From assembly GCA_029964075.1 (NCBI GenBank), contig CM057135.1, forward strand, positions 10,504,863-10,568,862: a stretch of DNA of 64,000 nt, written 5' to 3'. Below, piece after piece: positions 55,536-64,000 of the stretch; position 1 is the stretch's first letter, and each line of letters begins with the position of its first letter. The DNA is from Patiria pectinifera (Eukaryota; Echinodermata; Asteroidea; Valvatida; Asterinidae). A program made the position numbers and the translations under genes. The notes beneath the pieces were generated by a model, which ran no database searches, was not told the origin of the DNA, and saw only the letters and a list, made by a program, of their open reading frames with translations.

Positions 55536-55811
55536 TTATACCGTTTTTAGTTGTTTGGAACCCTCGACTCTATCGGGGTGGAAACGGGTTACGGGTATGA
55601 TTTTTAAGATGTAAGAAGGTCGACCGTCGAGGAAATGTTCACTAGTACTTAATTGTGGGCAGCGAATGAACACAGATTTAAACGGATTAACATTGTTAGA
55701 CTCCGTATACACCACTCTGGGTACCAGTCTTTCTTTGGGTATATTGAGTAATCGAGAGACTTCTCTGTTTAAATGCCATTTGCGATTCACGTCGGTTACC
55801 ACCAATGTCAC
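55536..55811 (-). pseudogene. Polinton penton-like remnant (fossil)
   Basis: The C-terminal jelly-roll ending is suggested by FKSVFIRCPQL, a few polar residues, then SYILKIIPV, the pattern that ends penton-type minor capsid proteins of Polintons and adintoviruses. It covers only part of the usual length. Treated as a fossil. Confidence 0.5.
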
Positions 55812-56944
55812 CTTTTTAGATTATCGATATATTCGAAAACTCACTCTCGGTATAGAATTTAAAATGATTTCGAACCAATCGATGTCGTACCACCACGTTG
55901 GTATGATGACCGAACCGACGACTCCGGCTGGTAACGGCACTAAATGACTCGGAGAAATAAAATCTATATCATCACCCGACACGATAAGACTGCCTAGTAA
56001 TGTTACCCCCGCTTCTCTAATTGTTCTTGCCTTAGGTTCGCTTATTCTACCTTTATCTTTTAGGTTTATCTTCGCTTTATCTTTTCACCTTCACGGATGT
56101 GTTGGGATCTTTCATATATTAAAGACGTTCATTAAAAACATAATCGTATTGCGTTGTTCTTTTGTAGTTGTTTTTCTTGACGTTTAACGTCTAAAGGTGC
56201 TTGTTTTATAGACATTTGTATATATTTTTCTTGGAGCGATTCTAAAGCAGAGTCTAGTCTTTCTTCTTCGTACGCTTCTATAAGATCGTTTATAACTTTA
56301 TTGAAAATATTTTCGTCGTTAATTAAATAGTTGTAGGGTAAATCACCTATCAACGATTCGATAAAATCTCTATTTTTTCTTATTTGTATATCCTGGTCAG
56401 GGTCGTTGGGTCAGGAAAAAAATCTTTTTATTGAAATACCAAGATTTTTCAGCGGGTCTCCCGTCTATTTGCGTATACCAAATAGTATCAATCTCCGTGG
56501 CGCTGGAAATATTTAAATATCCGGCGTTAAACAACACCCTTTTTACGCATACAGATGTTTGACCGTTTTCATTATCTACAACGTCTTCTAATCCAAACGT
56601 CTGCTTGTTTTATAACATGTGGAACGAATGTATTTATTTTAAAGTTTTTTTTAATTAAAACTAAGACTAAATAATGAGTGACTTTATGTTTAAAAAAAAG
56701 GAGATAAAATAAATTGTTGATAAGGTAAAAAGACAAGTGAATCAAAATGTGGCTAAGGCAACCAGATAAGCGCATCAAGCTGCATCCCGGGCAAAGTTTT
56801 TAAACAGCACTATAAAACCCTGTGAACTCGAGGTAATAGTAAATAATATACGGGTTTTTTACTTCGTTTCCCGATTGGACCTCGGACTGTAAATTACCTC
56901 ACGTCGAGACTGACGAGGATGTAGGTCGTTGAAAATCACACCCC

Positions 56945-57292
56945 ATGTCGTTTTATCAATATCAGTTAAATTTTGTGGTCTACAGCGCTACTATGGGGAG
57001 CGGTGTTGGAATTGATCTTCTAAACGCGGTTAACAAGTACGTTTTGGCCATCTTTAACTTTCATCTGTATTTTACGGTCAGAAAGATCTTGTACGACCTG
57101 GCCGCTCCTGTACCAGGAGACGACGCATTTAACGCTCTAGGCAACAACTATCATCACACAGCATTTACCGACACTTGTCTATTGTTTGGCATCGATCAAA
57201 ATAAATCTTTTAAACAGACGAGAGACTCGAACGCTATAGGTTTAGGTTCCTCGTATATCTTTTATATGGGTGGGTTTAGGGGCGGTTGGTGA
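56945..57292 (+). pseudogene. Polinton major-capsid-like remnant (fossil)
   Basis: The stretch has the composition and motif order of the start of Polinton major capsid proteins: an aromatic opening, a YFTVRKILYDLAAP strand, a PGDDAF..LGNNYHH loop and a C..FGID segment. It covers only part of the usual length. Treated as a fossil: broken, no function proposed. Confidence 0.6.
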
Positions 57293-57699
57293 ATACGATA
57301 GAGCATAGCCCAGCGACGACGACAATTCTGCTCACGGCGGCTATCACGGTCTAGATAGTCCTAGAAAGAATGGAAACCATAACGTTCCTTGGACGGTGTC
57401 AGGATTTTTTCTGAATTGTGTCCAACTTGTCTACAACCATTACTTCGACAGAACAACGAAAGAACTACACCAAACAGAATAGTCTCTTTTACTGCTTCTG
57501 GTCTATTCACAAAACAAATTACAATTATTTACAACTTCTTAACTACCGGTATGGTCTTTCCTTCTCAATTATATCCAAATTACAAATTATAATATTCTTA
57601 TCTTGCGTTCTTTACGTGTAAAACAAATTACGTTAAACTCAGAGAGTCACAGTCCAATGAAAACAAGGTATTGACTGTAAGGATATCCTGATGCGAGTA

Positions 57700-59200
57700 G
57701 CAATTCGGAACGTCTGATGCCGGTTGATCCTTGGATACACCGCCACCTGGGTTGGGTGTCCTACAGCCGAATCAGATCTCTAACGCCTTGACATCTACAT
57801 CTTCATCTCGGCACTGCTTCCTCAACGGGCAGCCATCTATTTACAGAATATCCAAAGTTTGTCTCACAATAAACATCTTATATTGATATCAGTGTGGTAT
57901 CCACAAATTCATTAACACTGGTAATCTCCTTACATGAACATGATTCACATTGTACTGATATTTCCTTGCCATAAATGTACCAGTTATCTGAACACTGTTT
58001 TCTTCAAATTCGAAAACGTTACTTCAGTATTTACATCAAATATCATAGTCCATAATTCCAAATATTTTCAAACATCAATCAACTCTTCAACTATCAATTA
58101 ATTTAAGAAAATCAAAGTAATCTTGAGCAAAAGCTCTTAATGCCAATTATCCCTCAAATTAAACTTCAGGCAAAAATTCACTTCATTCTCAAGCTGATAA
58201 GTTACAATATACAAGAGGAATCTATAAATTGCTTCATAAAGAAACTTACGGTTGTGTGGTGTCTTAAAATACCCTGGAGTTTTCCTTGGTGTGTTTTCTG
58301 AGCACAATATTGCTCAATGGGGCCTTCGAGATCAAGCCCAAATTTCAACTGCCTCAAATAGGCTTTTAGAAATCGCTGAATATTGCCTGCTATAGCTGTA
58401 CTATGCCTGGTGGCTTGGGCTCAAGCGATGACACACACCATACAGGAGATCACACTATACTTCAAAATCACATCTACTCTCTACCGCTATCTGGTCTGAT
58501 CTGATCGCCTTGATCATCACTCTCCCATTCCAGTTCGAACTACACACACCCAAAATCACACAACTGCCTTTCACTGTTTGCAAAACAACTCCCTGGTTAC
58601 CCTTGCTTAAACACCTGACCCATGACTGTTGTTAACTCCAAATTGGGCAAAATTGCACAACCATGGCTTTTTACTGCCCCTGCAAATGCAACCACAACTA
58701 CCACAAGAATTGCTAATTGCTTGCTGAAGAAAGAGCGATTATGTAACGCACTGCTACCCCAAGAGCTGGCTGCTGCTAGTTGATTATATAACGCGCTAAG
58801 TTTTACAAAAGACTTGGTCTAGGATGATGCACATTATACAATTGGGCTAAACTTTTAGGACTGCACCATTTCAAAATAGGGGTGAATCAATGAAATCCTA
58901 ACATGGACTTGCCATTTTTTAATTTGTCCATGCCAGTACATTTTGTCAATGATGTCTAACAGTGACCAAAAGAAGTTGATAGGCCCTAAACACTTCCCAG
59001 AAAGTTGTGGTGTTGCGGACACTATACTGCTGAGACAAAGAATTGGCTAGACTGCATCATTTTCAAAATAGGGGTGAATCAATGAAATCCTTACAAATAA
59101 CCCCAATCTCAAGAAAATGTTTCACATTTTCCAAAAAAAAACCACCGCACATATATACAGCATTATTTACACTATTAATTAAAACTCTGTGCTACCGCTT
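57700..59200. other. Non-coding end of the Ty3-type fossil; local duplication
   Basis: No protein is seen. ACTGCA(C/T)CATTT(T)CAAAATAG with GGGTGAATCAATGAAATCCT occurs twice, at 58858-58900 and 59050-59092, a direct duplication 192 bp apart. Confidence 0.55.
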
Positions 59201-59231
59201 ACGAGAAAACAAGTGTCTTCTACATGATAAG

Positions 59232-59830
59232 TCACACATTTCGACTGAGATAATCAGCGCCTACGTTCTCCGATCCTTTAATTGCCTGGATGCGAATTCT
59301 GCATGGCTGCAGAGCGAGCGCCCATCGCATGATTCTTGCGTTTGCCACTTTAGATTTGTGCATGAATATTAAAGGCTGATGATCGGTTTGTAGCACGAAC
59401 GGTATGCCGTAGAGATAGCGCTGGAATTTCTGCACGCCCCGTACTAACGCTAAGCATTCCTTTTCTATCGTAGAGTACGCTTTTCTCGGTTCAGAAGCTT
59501 GCGGCTTGCATACGCAATGGGAAAAAACTGGTTGTCACGTTCTTGCAATAAAACTACTCCGATTCCGACTTCTGACGCGTCAGTTCAAAGTACAAATGGT
59601 CCATTGCAGTCGGGTAGATGAAGAATGGGTGCACTGATTAGAATAGCTTTTAATGTTTCGAAGGCTTTCTGAGAACTTTCATCCCATGCAATTTTGTTCG
59701 GCTCAGAATTTTTAGTTTTGTCTGTGAGAGGTGATGCTTTGGCCGCGCAGTTGGGAATAAATTTGCGATAATATCTTGCAAGTCCTAAGAATGATCTCAT
59801 TTGTTTCTTTGTCTCTGGACGAGGTGCTGA
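59232..59830 (-). pseudogene. Ty3-type RNase H remnant (fossil)
   Basis: The connection to RNase H begins with MRSFLGLARYYRKFIPNC, AWDESSQKAFETLK and, at the end, VLQTDHQPLIFMH and GADYLSRNV. These are typical of the tether and RNase H of Ty3-like elements. It lies on the far side of the inserted 2.3-kb transposon from the reverse transcriptase. Broken. Confidence 0.8.
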
Positions 59831-59854
59831 CTGAATTTTTACGATCTTTTCATT

Positions 59855-62144
59855 GGGGTCCGCTCATAAGTCCGACGCCTCATAGGTCCGACGCCTCCAA
59901 AGTCCGACAACGGAAAAACAAAGCTTTTAATTTGTCGGACTTATGAGGCGTCGGATTTATGAGGCGTCGGACCTATGAGGCGGAATATATAAACGTTATG
60001 CCTCATACGTCCGACGCCTCACTAAGTACGTTTCTTAATTGCCCCTAAGGACATAACATGTACGTCCATGCACGTTTGTTATCTTCTCAGTGATTGCCCA
60101 ATTCCCTGTCACGTGGCATAGCTATAAGTTCCTTTTACGTTCGGGTTATGAATAGGAGGCGGGAGCCTAATACCTTGAATGAATTACTTACGCCACGGCC
60201 TTTTCAATTCATTGGCCGGGGCACAGTGTCACAACACAGACAATAGAAGGAAGACCCACCGCCCCACCCTAATTCTATAGAAATATCTCAGAGCGTTAAA
60301 GCAATGATAGTTTCGTTCGCACCTGTTGGTTTACCGCATTTGAAAAGCGCAGCATTTCGTTCAGGTATTGAACCCTCTACGCAGATAATGTGCTTTAATT
60401 ATATAAAACGTCAATCAACCAAAACAAACATGAAAATAGAATACACTATTCAAAAATAACCAAATTTTGGAATATACCTTTCAAAGGGAAAAAATATTAA
60501 AAACGCATGTTTACCGATGACAGTTTTGATATCTTACATTGGTATTTGGCTTGATAGATGCATGATCATCATGTAATACGTAGAGCACACAGGATCACCC
60601 CACCCGAAAACCTTAGGAGGGGGCAATTAAAAAAACACAACTTCCAAAAGTAGTGATTTTAAGGTAAATTTGTATTTTAAGACGCAGCTGTTTGGAATAC
60701 TTGGCTTTATTATGTTGATACAAAGGTCATACAACGTATTTGAAATAATCCAGGTATGAGTTATACCACAAAATGCATAATTAATGTCAATTACAACGAA
60801 ACGCCGACCACCGACTACTGTCGGACAAAAATACGAGTATGGGTGGACTTGAAGATTTTACAAACCATACCATCCTGTTTGTGTGCAACACCTTACATCA
60901 AAAAAAAAAAAACAATACCCATACAGGGGTGGATCCAGCATTTTTCGCAGGGGGGAGGGGGGTGGTATATCGGCACCCCCTGGGTCTGCACCTGCCGTAC
61001 TCGTATTTGGAAGGGTTGTAAATGGGGGAATTTTGGACAGTTTGTTTACGTCATGACAAAGCTCAACCTAGCATGACAAAGACATGATATGGCCTTTTTC
61101 TCAATATAATTAAGCTTAGTATCGTATTTAAAAGCGTGTTCCAACGATAAACAACTAAACGACGGTTGTAATTTAGTTTAGGCCTAAACATCAAACATCC
61201 TTTGAGGACCACCCCTTTTGGTACTGAATATCACCCCGCGTGGTTTATTAGTTTTGATTTGTAAAGAGTGCCCTTTTTTGCGAAGTGCCCTTTTTTCTGA
61301 ACAAGTGCCCTTTTAAAAAAAGAAGTGTCTTTAAAAAAAAAAGTGGTTCCCTTTTTTTGTGGCATCTGCCGTTTTGGATGTCTTTTTCAGAATTTCGCAT
61401 TGTATCGCCCTGAAAAGCACCATATATTGGCCCTTTGTGTGCATAATTGTCGGTTTTGAACAGTGCCCCCATCGACAGATGGGACCAGCCCCCCCCCCCC
61501 CGCGCCCTCCTCCACGCTTTTTGATTTGACGGAGGCCAAGTGTCCGGAGAAAAAACCCTGTCTACATTCCACAATTGATGTGCAAGTGCCCTTTTCAAAA
61601 ACATTTACCCCCAATAAAAATGACCAATGGTCAGTGTCATGACAAGTGTTGGGAGAAAAAAAACATGTCTACATTTCGGCGCGGATGTGCAGTTGCCCCC
61701 CCCCCCCTCCCAACATCAAAAGCTGGATACGCTGCTGCCTAAGCTTCCAGCCATCACGTGGAAAATCAATGTATGCCATGTAGACGCGATGTCTGGTCAA
61801 CCATACCATCACGTCTCAGCCAAAAGGCACGCACGTCAATCACGAGTCGCTCAGTGAACTGGGATCATTATCATGTTAATGGTCTTATATGGTGCATAGT
61901 CACAGCCAATCACAGGGAGGCCGCAAGCGTTAGGTTCGCTGCTCTCGTCCTACGTCCCCAGATCAGTGCTGCCCATGGTGGCATACTCCAGCATAACCAA
62001 TCAGATCCACGGTTACAGCGCTGAACGTAGCCTTAGGGTCATTTTAGGTTTTCGTTCGGGAATTAAGAAACGTACCTATAAGTCCGAAATGTCGGACTTA
62101 TGAGGCATCGGACCTATGAGGCGTCGGACTTATGATACGGCCCC
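59855..62144. mobile_element. 2.3-kb non-autonomous DNA transposon with CATAAGTCCGACGCCTC ends
   Basis: The ends GGGGTCCGCTCATAAGTCCG (left) and GGGGCCGTATCATAAGTCCG (right, read inwards) are TIRs. They are flanked by TTTTCATT (59847-59854) and TTTTCATC (62145-62152), an almost perfect 8-bp duplication. The word CATAAGTCCGACGCCTC or its reverse is repeated several times inside both ends, and GTACGTTTCTTAATT is shared at the inner limit of the arms (60026 and 62064 regions). The interior has no gene but does have a GTGCCCTTTT microrepeat (61265-61320, 61570-61600) and long C runs. It splits the Ty3-type fossil between reverse transcriptase and RNase H. Confidence 0.85.
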
Positions 62145-62760
62145 TTTTCATCCTGCAGTGCAAGCTGGCCTTGACCTACTACGTGTCCTAAGAATTCTAC
62201 CGTTTTCATTCCTATTACGCATTTGCTGGGCTTTGCAGTTAGATTTGCCTGTTGAAGTCTGTGTAGGAGTTCTTTGAGTGTTTCTGGGTGACTCGGCCAT
62301 GTTTGCGTATGAACCAAAATATCATCAATGAAATTGTCGACGTGATCCATGCCGTGTAACAGTGTTCTCATCATTCGCGTGAAAGTTGCCGGGGCGTTGA
62401 TTAAGCCGAACGGCATTACGTTGAACTGGTACAATCCATTTGGGGTCAGAAATGCCGATTTCGTTTTGTCACTTTCTTTGAGTGGAATTTGCCAATATCC
62501 TTTACTTAGGTCAAATTTGGAGAAGTAGTGATCTTTTGACAATTTGGCGAATATTTCCTCTTGATTCGGTATGGGTTCTGCATCGAATGTTGTCATTTTA
62601 TTGAGTTTTCGGAAGTCGATGCAAAATCGATTGCTACCATCTTTCTTTTTGACGATTACGATTGACGATGCGTAGGGCGAATAGGATGATTCTATTATAC
62701 CCATTTTAAGCATTTTTTCGGTTTCCAAATCTACCGTCTTTCGTAGTGTATAAGGAAGTG
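62114..62760 (-). pseudogene. Ty3-type reverse transcriptase remnant (fossil)
   Basis: Classic RT motifs are visible: PYASSIVIVKKKDGSNRFC, FSKFDLSKGYWQIPL (motif A), FNVMPFGLINAPATFTRMM (motif B) and FIDDILVHT (motif C), then the connection FLGHVVG. The family is Ty3/mdg4-like. The stretch ends at the border of the inserted 2.3-kb transposon. Part of the fossil element at 57640-63640. Confidence 0.85.
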
Positions 62761-62925
62761 GGTAAGGCTTGCTTCTGATAAGTTCTGTTGAGGACAGTGT
62801 AATCGCGTGTTCATCTTAGTTTGTTTTGCCAGGCATATCCGTCATTGTACTTTGATAGTTGCCGAGAAGTCGCTTCACTTGTTTTGTTTGCTCAGAACTC
62901 AAATTTGTACCTATTTGAACGTCGG

Positions 62926-63369
62926 TAGCCCCATAAATGTGGCCAGTTTACTGGACTGCCTCCGTAAACATAGGCCACACAGCCACCATCTTGGAAACTG
63001 ACTCGGCCAAATTTTGAAAGTGATTTCCACATTGCGACTTCAGACCCAGTTCATATATGCTTTAAAAATACACTTACCCTCTTAATAACAAAATTAGAAC
63101 CTGCTGCCAGTGTCAGTTGCCCAGCTGCTGCGTAATTTACGACATTTTCTGGAGCCTTCTTGGCAACTTGGTCCAACCATGGAGCTATCTCCATGGTCCA
63201 TGGTCCAACTGAACAATGCCCTCGCGCAGATCGTTCACCTGTCAATCACGCGTGCAGGACGCACACCGCAGGCCCAGTGGTAGTCCGGTTCCCAGACAGG
63301 TGAACGATGTGGCTGTGTGGCCTATGTTTACGGAGGCAGTCCAGTAAACTGGCCACATTTATGGGGCTA
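62926..63369. mobile_element. MITE with perfect 9-bp target duplication (Mutator-like), copy 2
   Basis: TIRs TAGCCCCATAAATGTGGCC, then AGTTTACTGGACTGCCTCCG and TAAACATAGGCCACACAGCC, are the same family as 47385-47805. The flanks are the identical 9-mer GAACGTCGG (62917-62925 and 63370-63378). The 444-bp interior differs from copy 1 and has a small palindrome at 63166-63214. It lies inside the Ty3-type fossil. Confidence 0.9.
63166..63214. repeat. Short palindrome inside the MITE
   Basis: TTGGTCCAACCATGGAG, loop CTAT, CTCCATGGTCCATGG-TCCAAC. GTCCAACCATGGAGCTAT also occurs at 29768-29785, so the word belongs to a wider repeat. Confidence 0.7.
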
Positions 63370-63649
63370 GAACGTCGGCTGCTATTTCAGTGGTTTCAGT
63401 GACGGAAGCAATATTACTTCTTCGTTATCTGTGCCTATGATGTCGATGAGAGCTTCGGAGTCGAAGAGTGGTTCTTCGCATTCAATAATTGACACGGTTG
63501 CGCACTCTAACACGCCGTCGGTGATGTTTGGTTCGGACTTCGGCGTTTCAGGTTGGGATTCTGTTCGACCAATGTACTTGTTCAGAAGATTCGCATGGAA
63601 GGTTTTGCTTTTATAGGTTTTGCTTTTAGGGTTATAGGTATCTGTAAGC

Positions 63650-64000
63650 TAGGACGCCTACCAATAGCGTTCCCCCCGCGATAAACGCTTGTGTAGAAGC
63701 ATTTTGTTTTCTGATACGTTCGTTTAAAAAAATCGAGTCGTTCCGTTCGTTGTCGTTGCCATAAATCTCTAGCAGCTGCGAGTTGTTCTTCCGCTAACTC
63801 GTGTCTCTTACGCTCCCCGTCGGTCTGCCTCTGTTTCAGACTTTAAAATAAAAAGTTCGAACCCGTAAAAGCCAATGCGTTAACTATAGCACCTCCGATC
63901 ATCATAACAACAGCTGTCGCCATCTTTTAATGTATAAAGCTTTTTAAATTATTATTATTATAAATGACGATCAACTTCAAAAATGTATTATAGTTATTGG
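63650..64000 (-). mobile_element. Fossil Polinton, right part, running off the window
   Basis: On the minus strand from 63923 a short hydrophobic start (MATAVVMMIGGAIVNALAFT) is followed by a basic coiled segment (ERKRHELAEEQLAAARDLWQ). This pairing is found in a small membrane-associated Polinton protein as I remember it. It continues the Polinton remains of 54780-57640 on the other side of the Ty3-type fossil. Broken. Confidence 0.6.

Larger units (their letters stand above)
54780..57640. mobile_element. Fossil Polinton/Maverick, left part
   Basis: Several frames match Polinton proteins as I remember them. On the minus strand at about 54900-55140 lies the widespread accessory protein with AFGIDILLRFACKRLPTEL and HDQIRILADAKLNTIEE. 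At 55536-55811 (minus) a penton-like C-terminal part ends in a YILKIIPVT strand. At 56945-57292 (plus) lies a major-capsid-like stretch with FYQYQLNFVVYSATMGSG and YFTVRKILYDLAAPVPGD. Genes on both strands and this set of parts are typical of the family. No polymerase or integrase is present here. The copy is broken, with several breaks, and is interrupted on the right by a Ty3-type element. Probably old. Confidence 0.7.
57640..63640 (-). mobile_element. Fossil Ty3-type element with integrase-first order (Gmr1-like)
   Basis: Reading the minus strand: an integrase-tail-like segment (NLLNKYIGR, about 63400-63620), the reverse transcriptase (62114-62760), then the RNase H side (59232-59830). An integrase tail ahead of reverse transcriptase is the domain order of the Gmr1 group, known mainly from deuterostomes. 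Two DNA elements sit inside it: the 9-bp-TSD MITE (62926-63369) and the 2.3-kb transposon (59855-62144), the latter exactly between reverse transcriptase and RNase H. It is itself inserted in, or joined to, Polinton DNA. Gag, protease and the 5' LTR are absent. Broken, with several breaks. The 57.6-59.2 kb end may hold the 3' LTR but no border was confirmed. Confidence 0.7.

Noticed and set aside
61248-61614. 118-codon minus-strand frame
   Set aside because: It follows the GTGCCCTTTT microrepeat and a C run within the 2.3-kb transposon.

Overview
The window is nuclear DNA from an animal, most likely a marine deuterostome invertebrate (echinoderm, hemichordate or cephalochordate type). The basis is indirect: it is AT-rich with many TACATGTA-like words, has GT-AG introns, a LINE with a 2A-like motif and PHD finger, an LTR-element fossil with integrase ahead of reverse transcriptase, Polinton remains, and two uncharacterised multi-domain protein families that recur in aquatic metazoan genomes. 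I see no bacterial operon, no CRISPR array and no clearly intact host gene. Almost everything recognisable is mobile DNA, often nested. Three short exon-like pieces (22.4 kb minus, 25.9 kb plus, 54.4 kb plus) may belong to host genes.

Layout. 1-3.7 kb: fossil LTR element with a tRNA-Pro-type primer site and a gag remnant. 3.8-8.6 kb: giant foldback with arms of about 1.8-1.9 kb. 9.46-9.72 kb: near-perfect palindrome. 10.13-14.20 kb: element with inverted arms of 0.7-0.8 kb around a decayed gene of an uncharacterised family. 15.28-17.97 kb: hAT-type element with an exact 8-bp target duplication, holding internal repeats and a tRNA-like Pol III unit. 18-24 kb: dispersed repeats with GACGTCATC words. 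24.4-27.8 kb: two TTAA-flanked MITEs, a HindIII-rich minisatellite, a possible glutaminase-like exon, and a MITE whose second copy lies inverted at 30.7-31.2 kb. 28.9-30.5 kb: an unknown ORF and a LINE ORF1 on the minus strand. 32.4-33.3 and 36.1-37.0 kb: a direct duplication of about 0.9 kb.

37.02-46.8 kb: a 9.8-kb element with TIRs of about 0.8 kb around a large, decayed, intron-containing minus-strand gene. A CR1/L2-like LINE lies in the middle of that gene, and an almost unmutated 354-bp tandem array (about 2.8 units, Penelope-like, with a hammerhead-like motif) lies inside the LINE. 47.39-47.81 and 62.93-63.37 kb: two MITEs sharing TIRs, each with a perfect 9-bp target duplication (Mutator-like). 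48.86-53.59 kb: a 4.7-kb element with CCCAGCAAACA termini and AACGTTTT-rich ends. 54.8 kb to the right edge: a fossil Polinton, interrupted by a fossil Ty3-type element, which is itself interrupted by a 2.3-kb DNA transposon and one of the 9-bp-TSD MITEs.

The most interesting theme is architecture. Two separate elements (10.1-14.2 and 37.0-46.8 kb) put a long, non-standard protein gene between long inverted arms, which suggests that these abundant uncharacterised families may be carried, or mobilised, by large TIR elements. The second standout is the 354-bp array, whose units are nearly identical although the DNA around it is heavily decayed.
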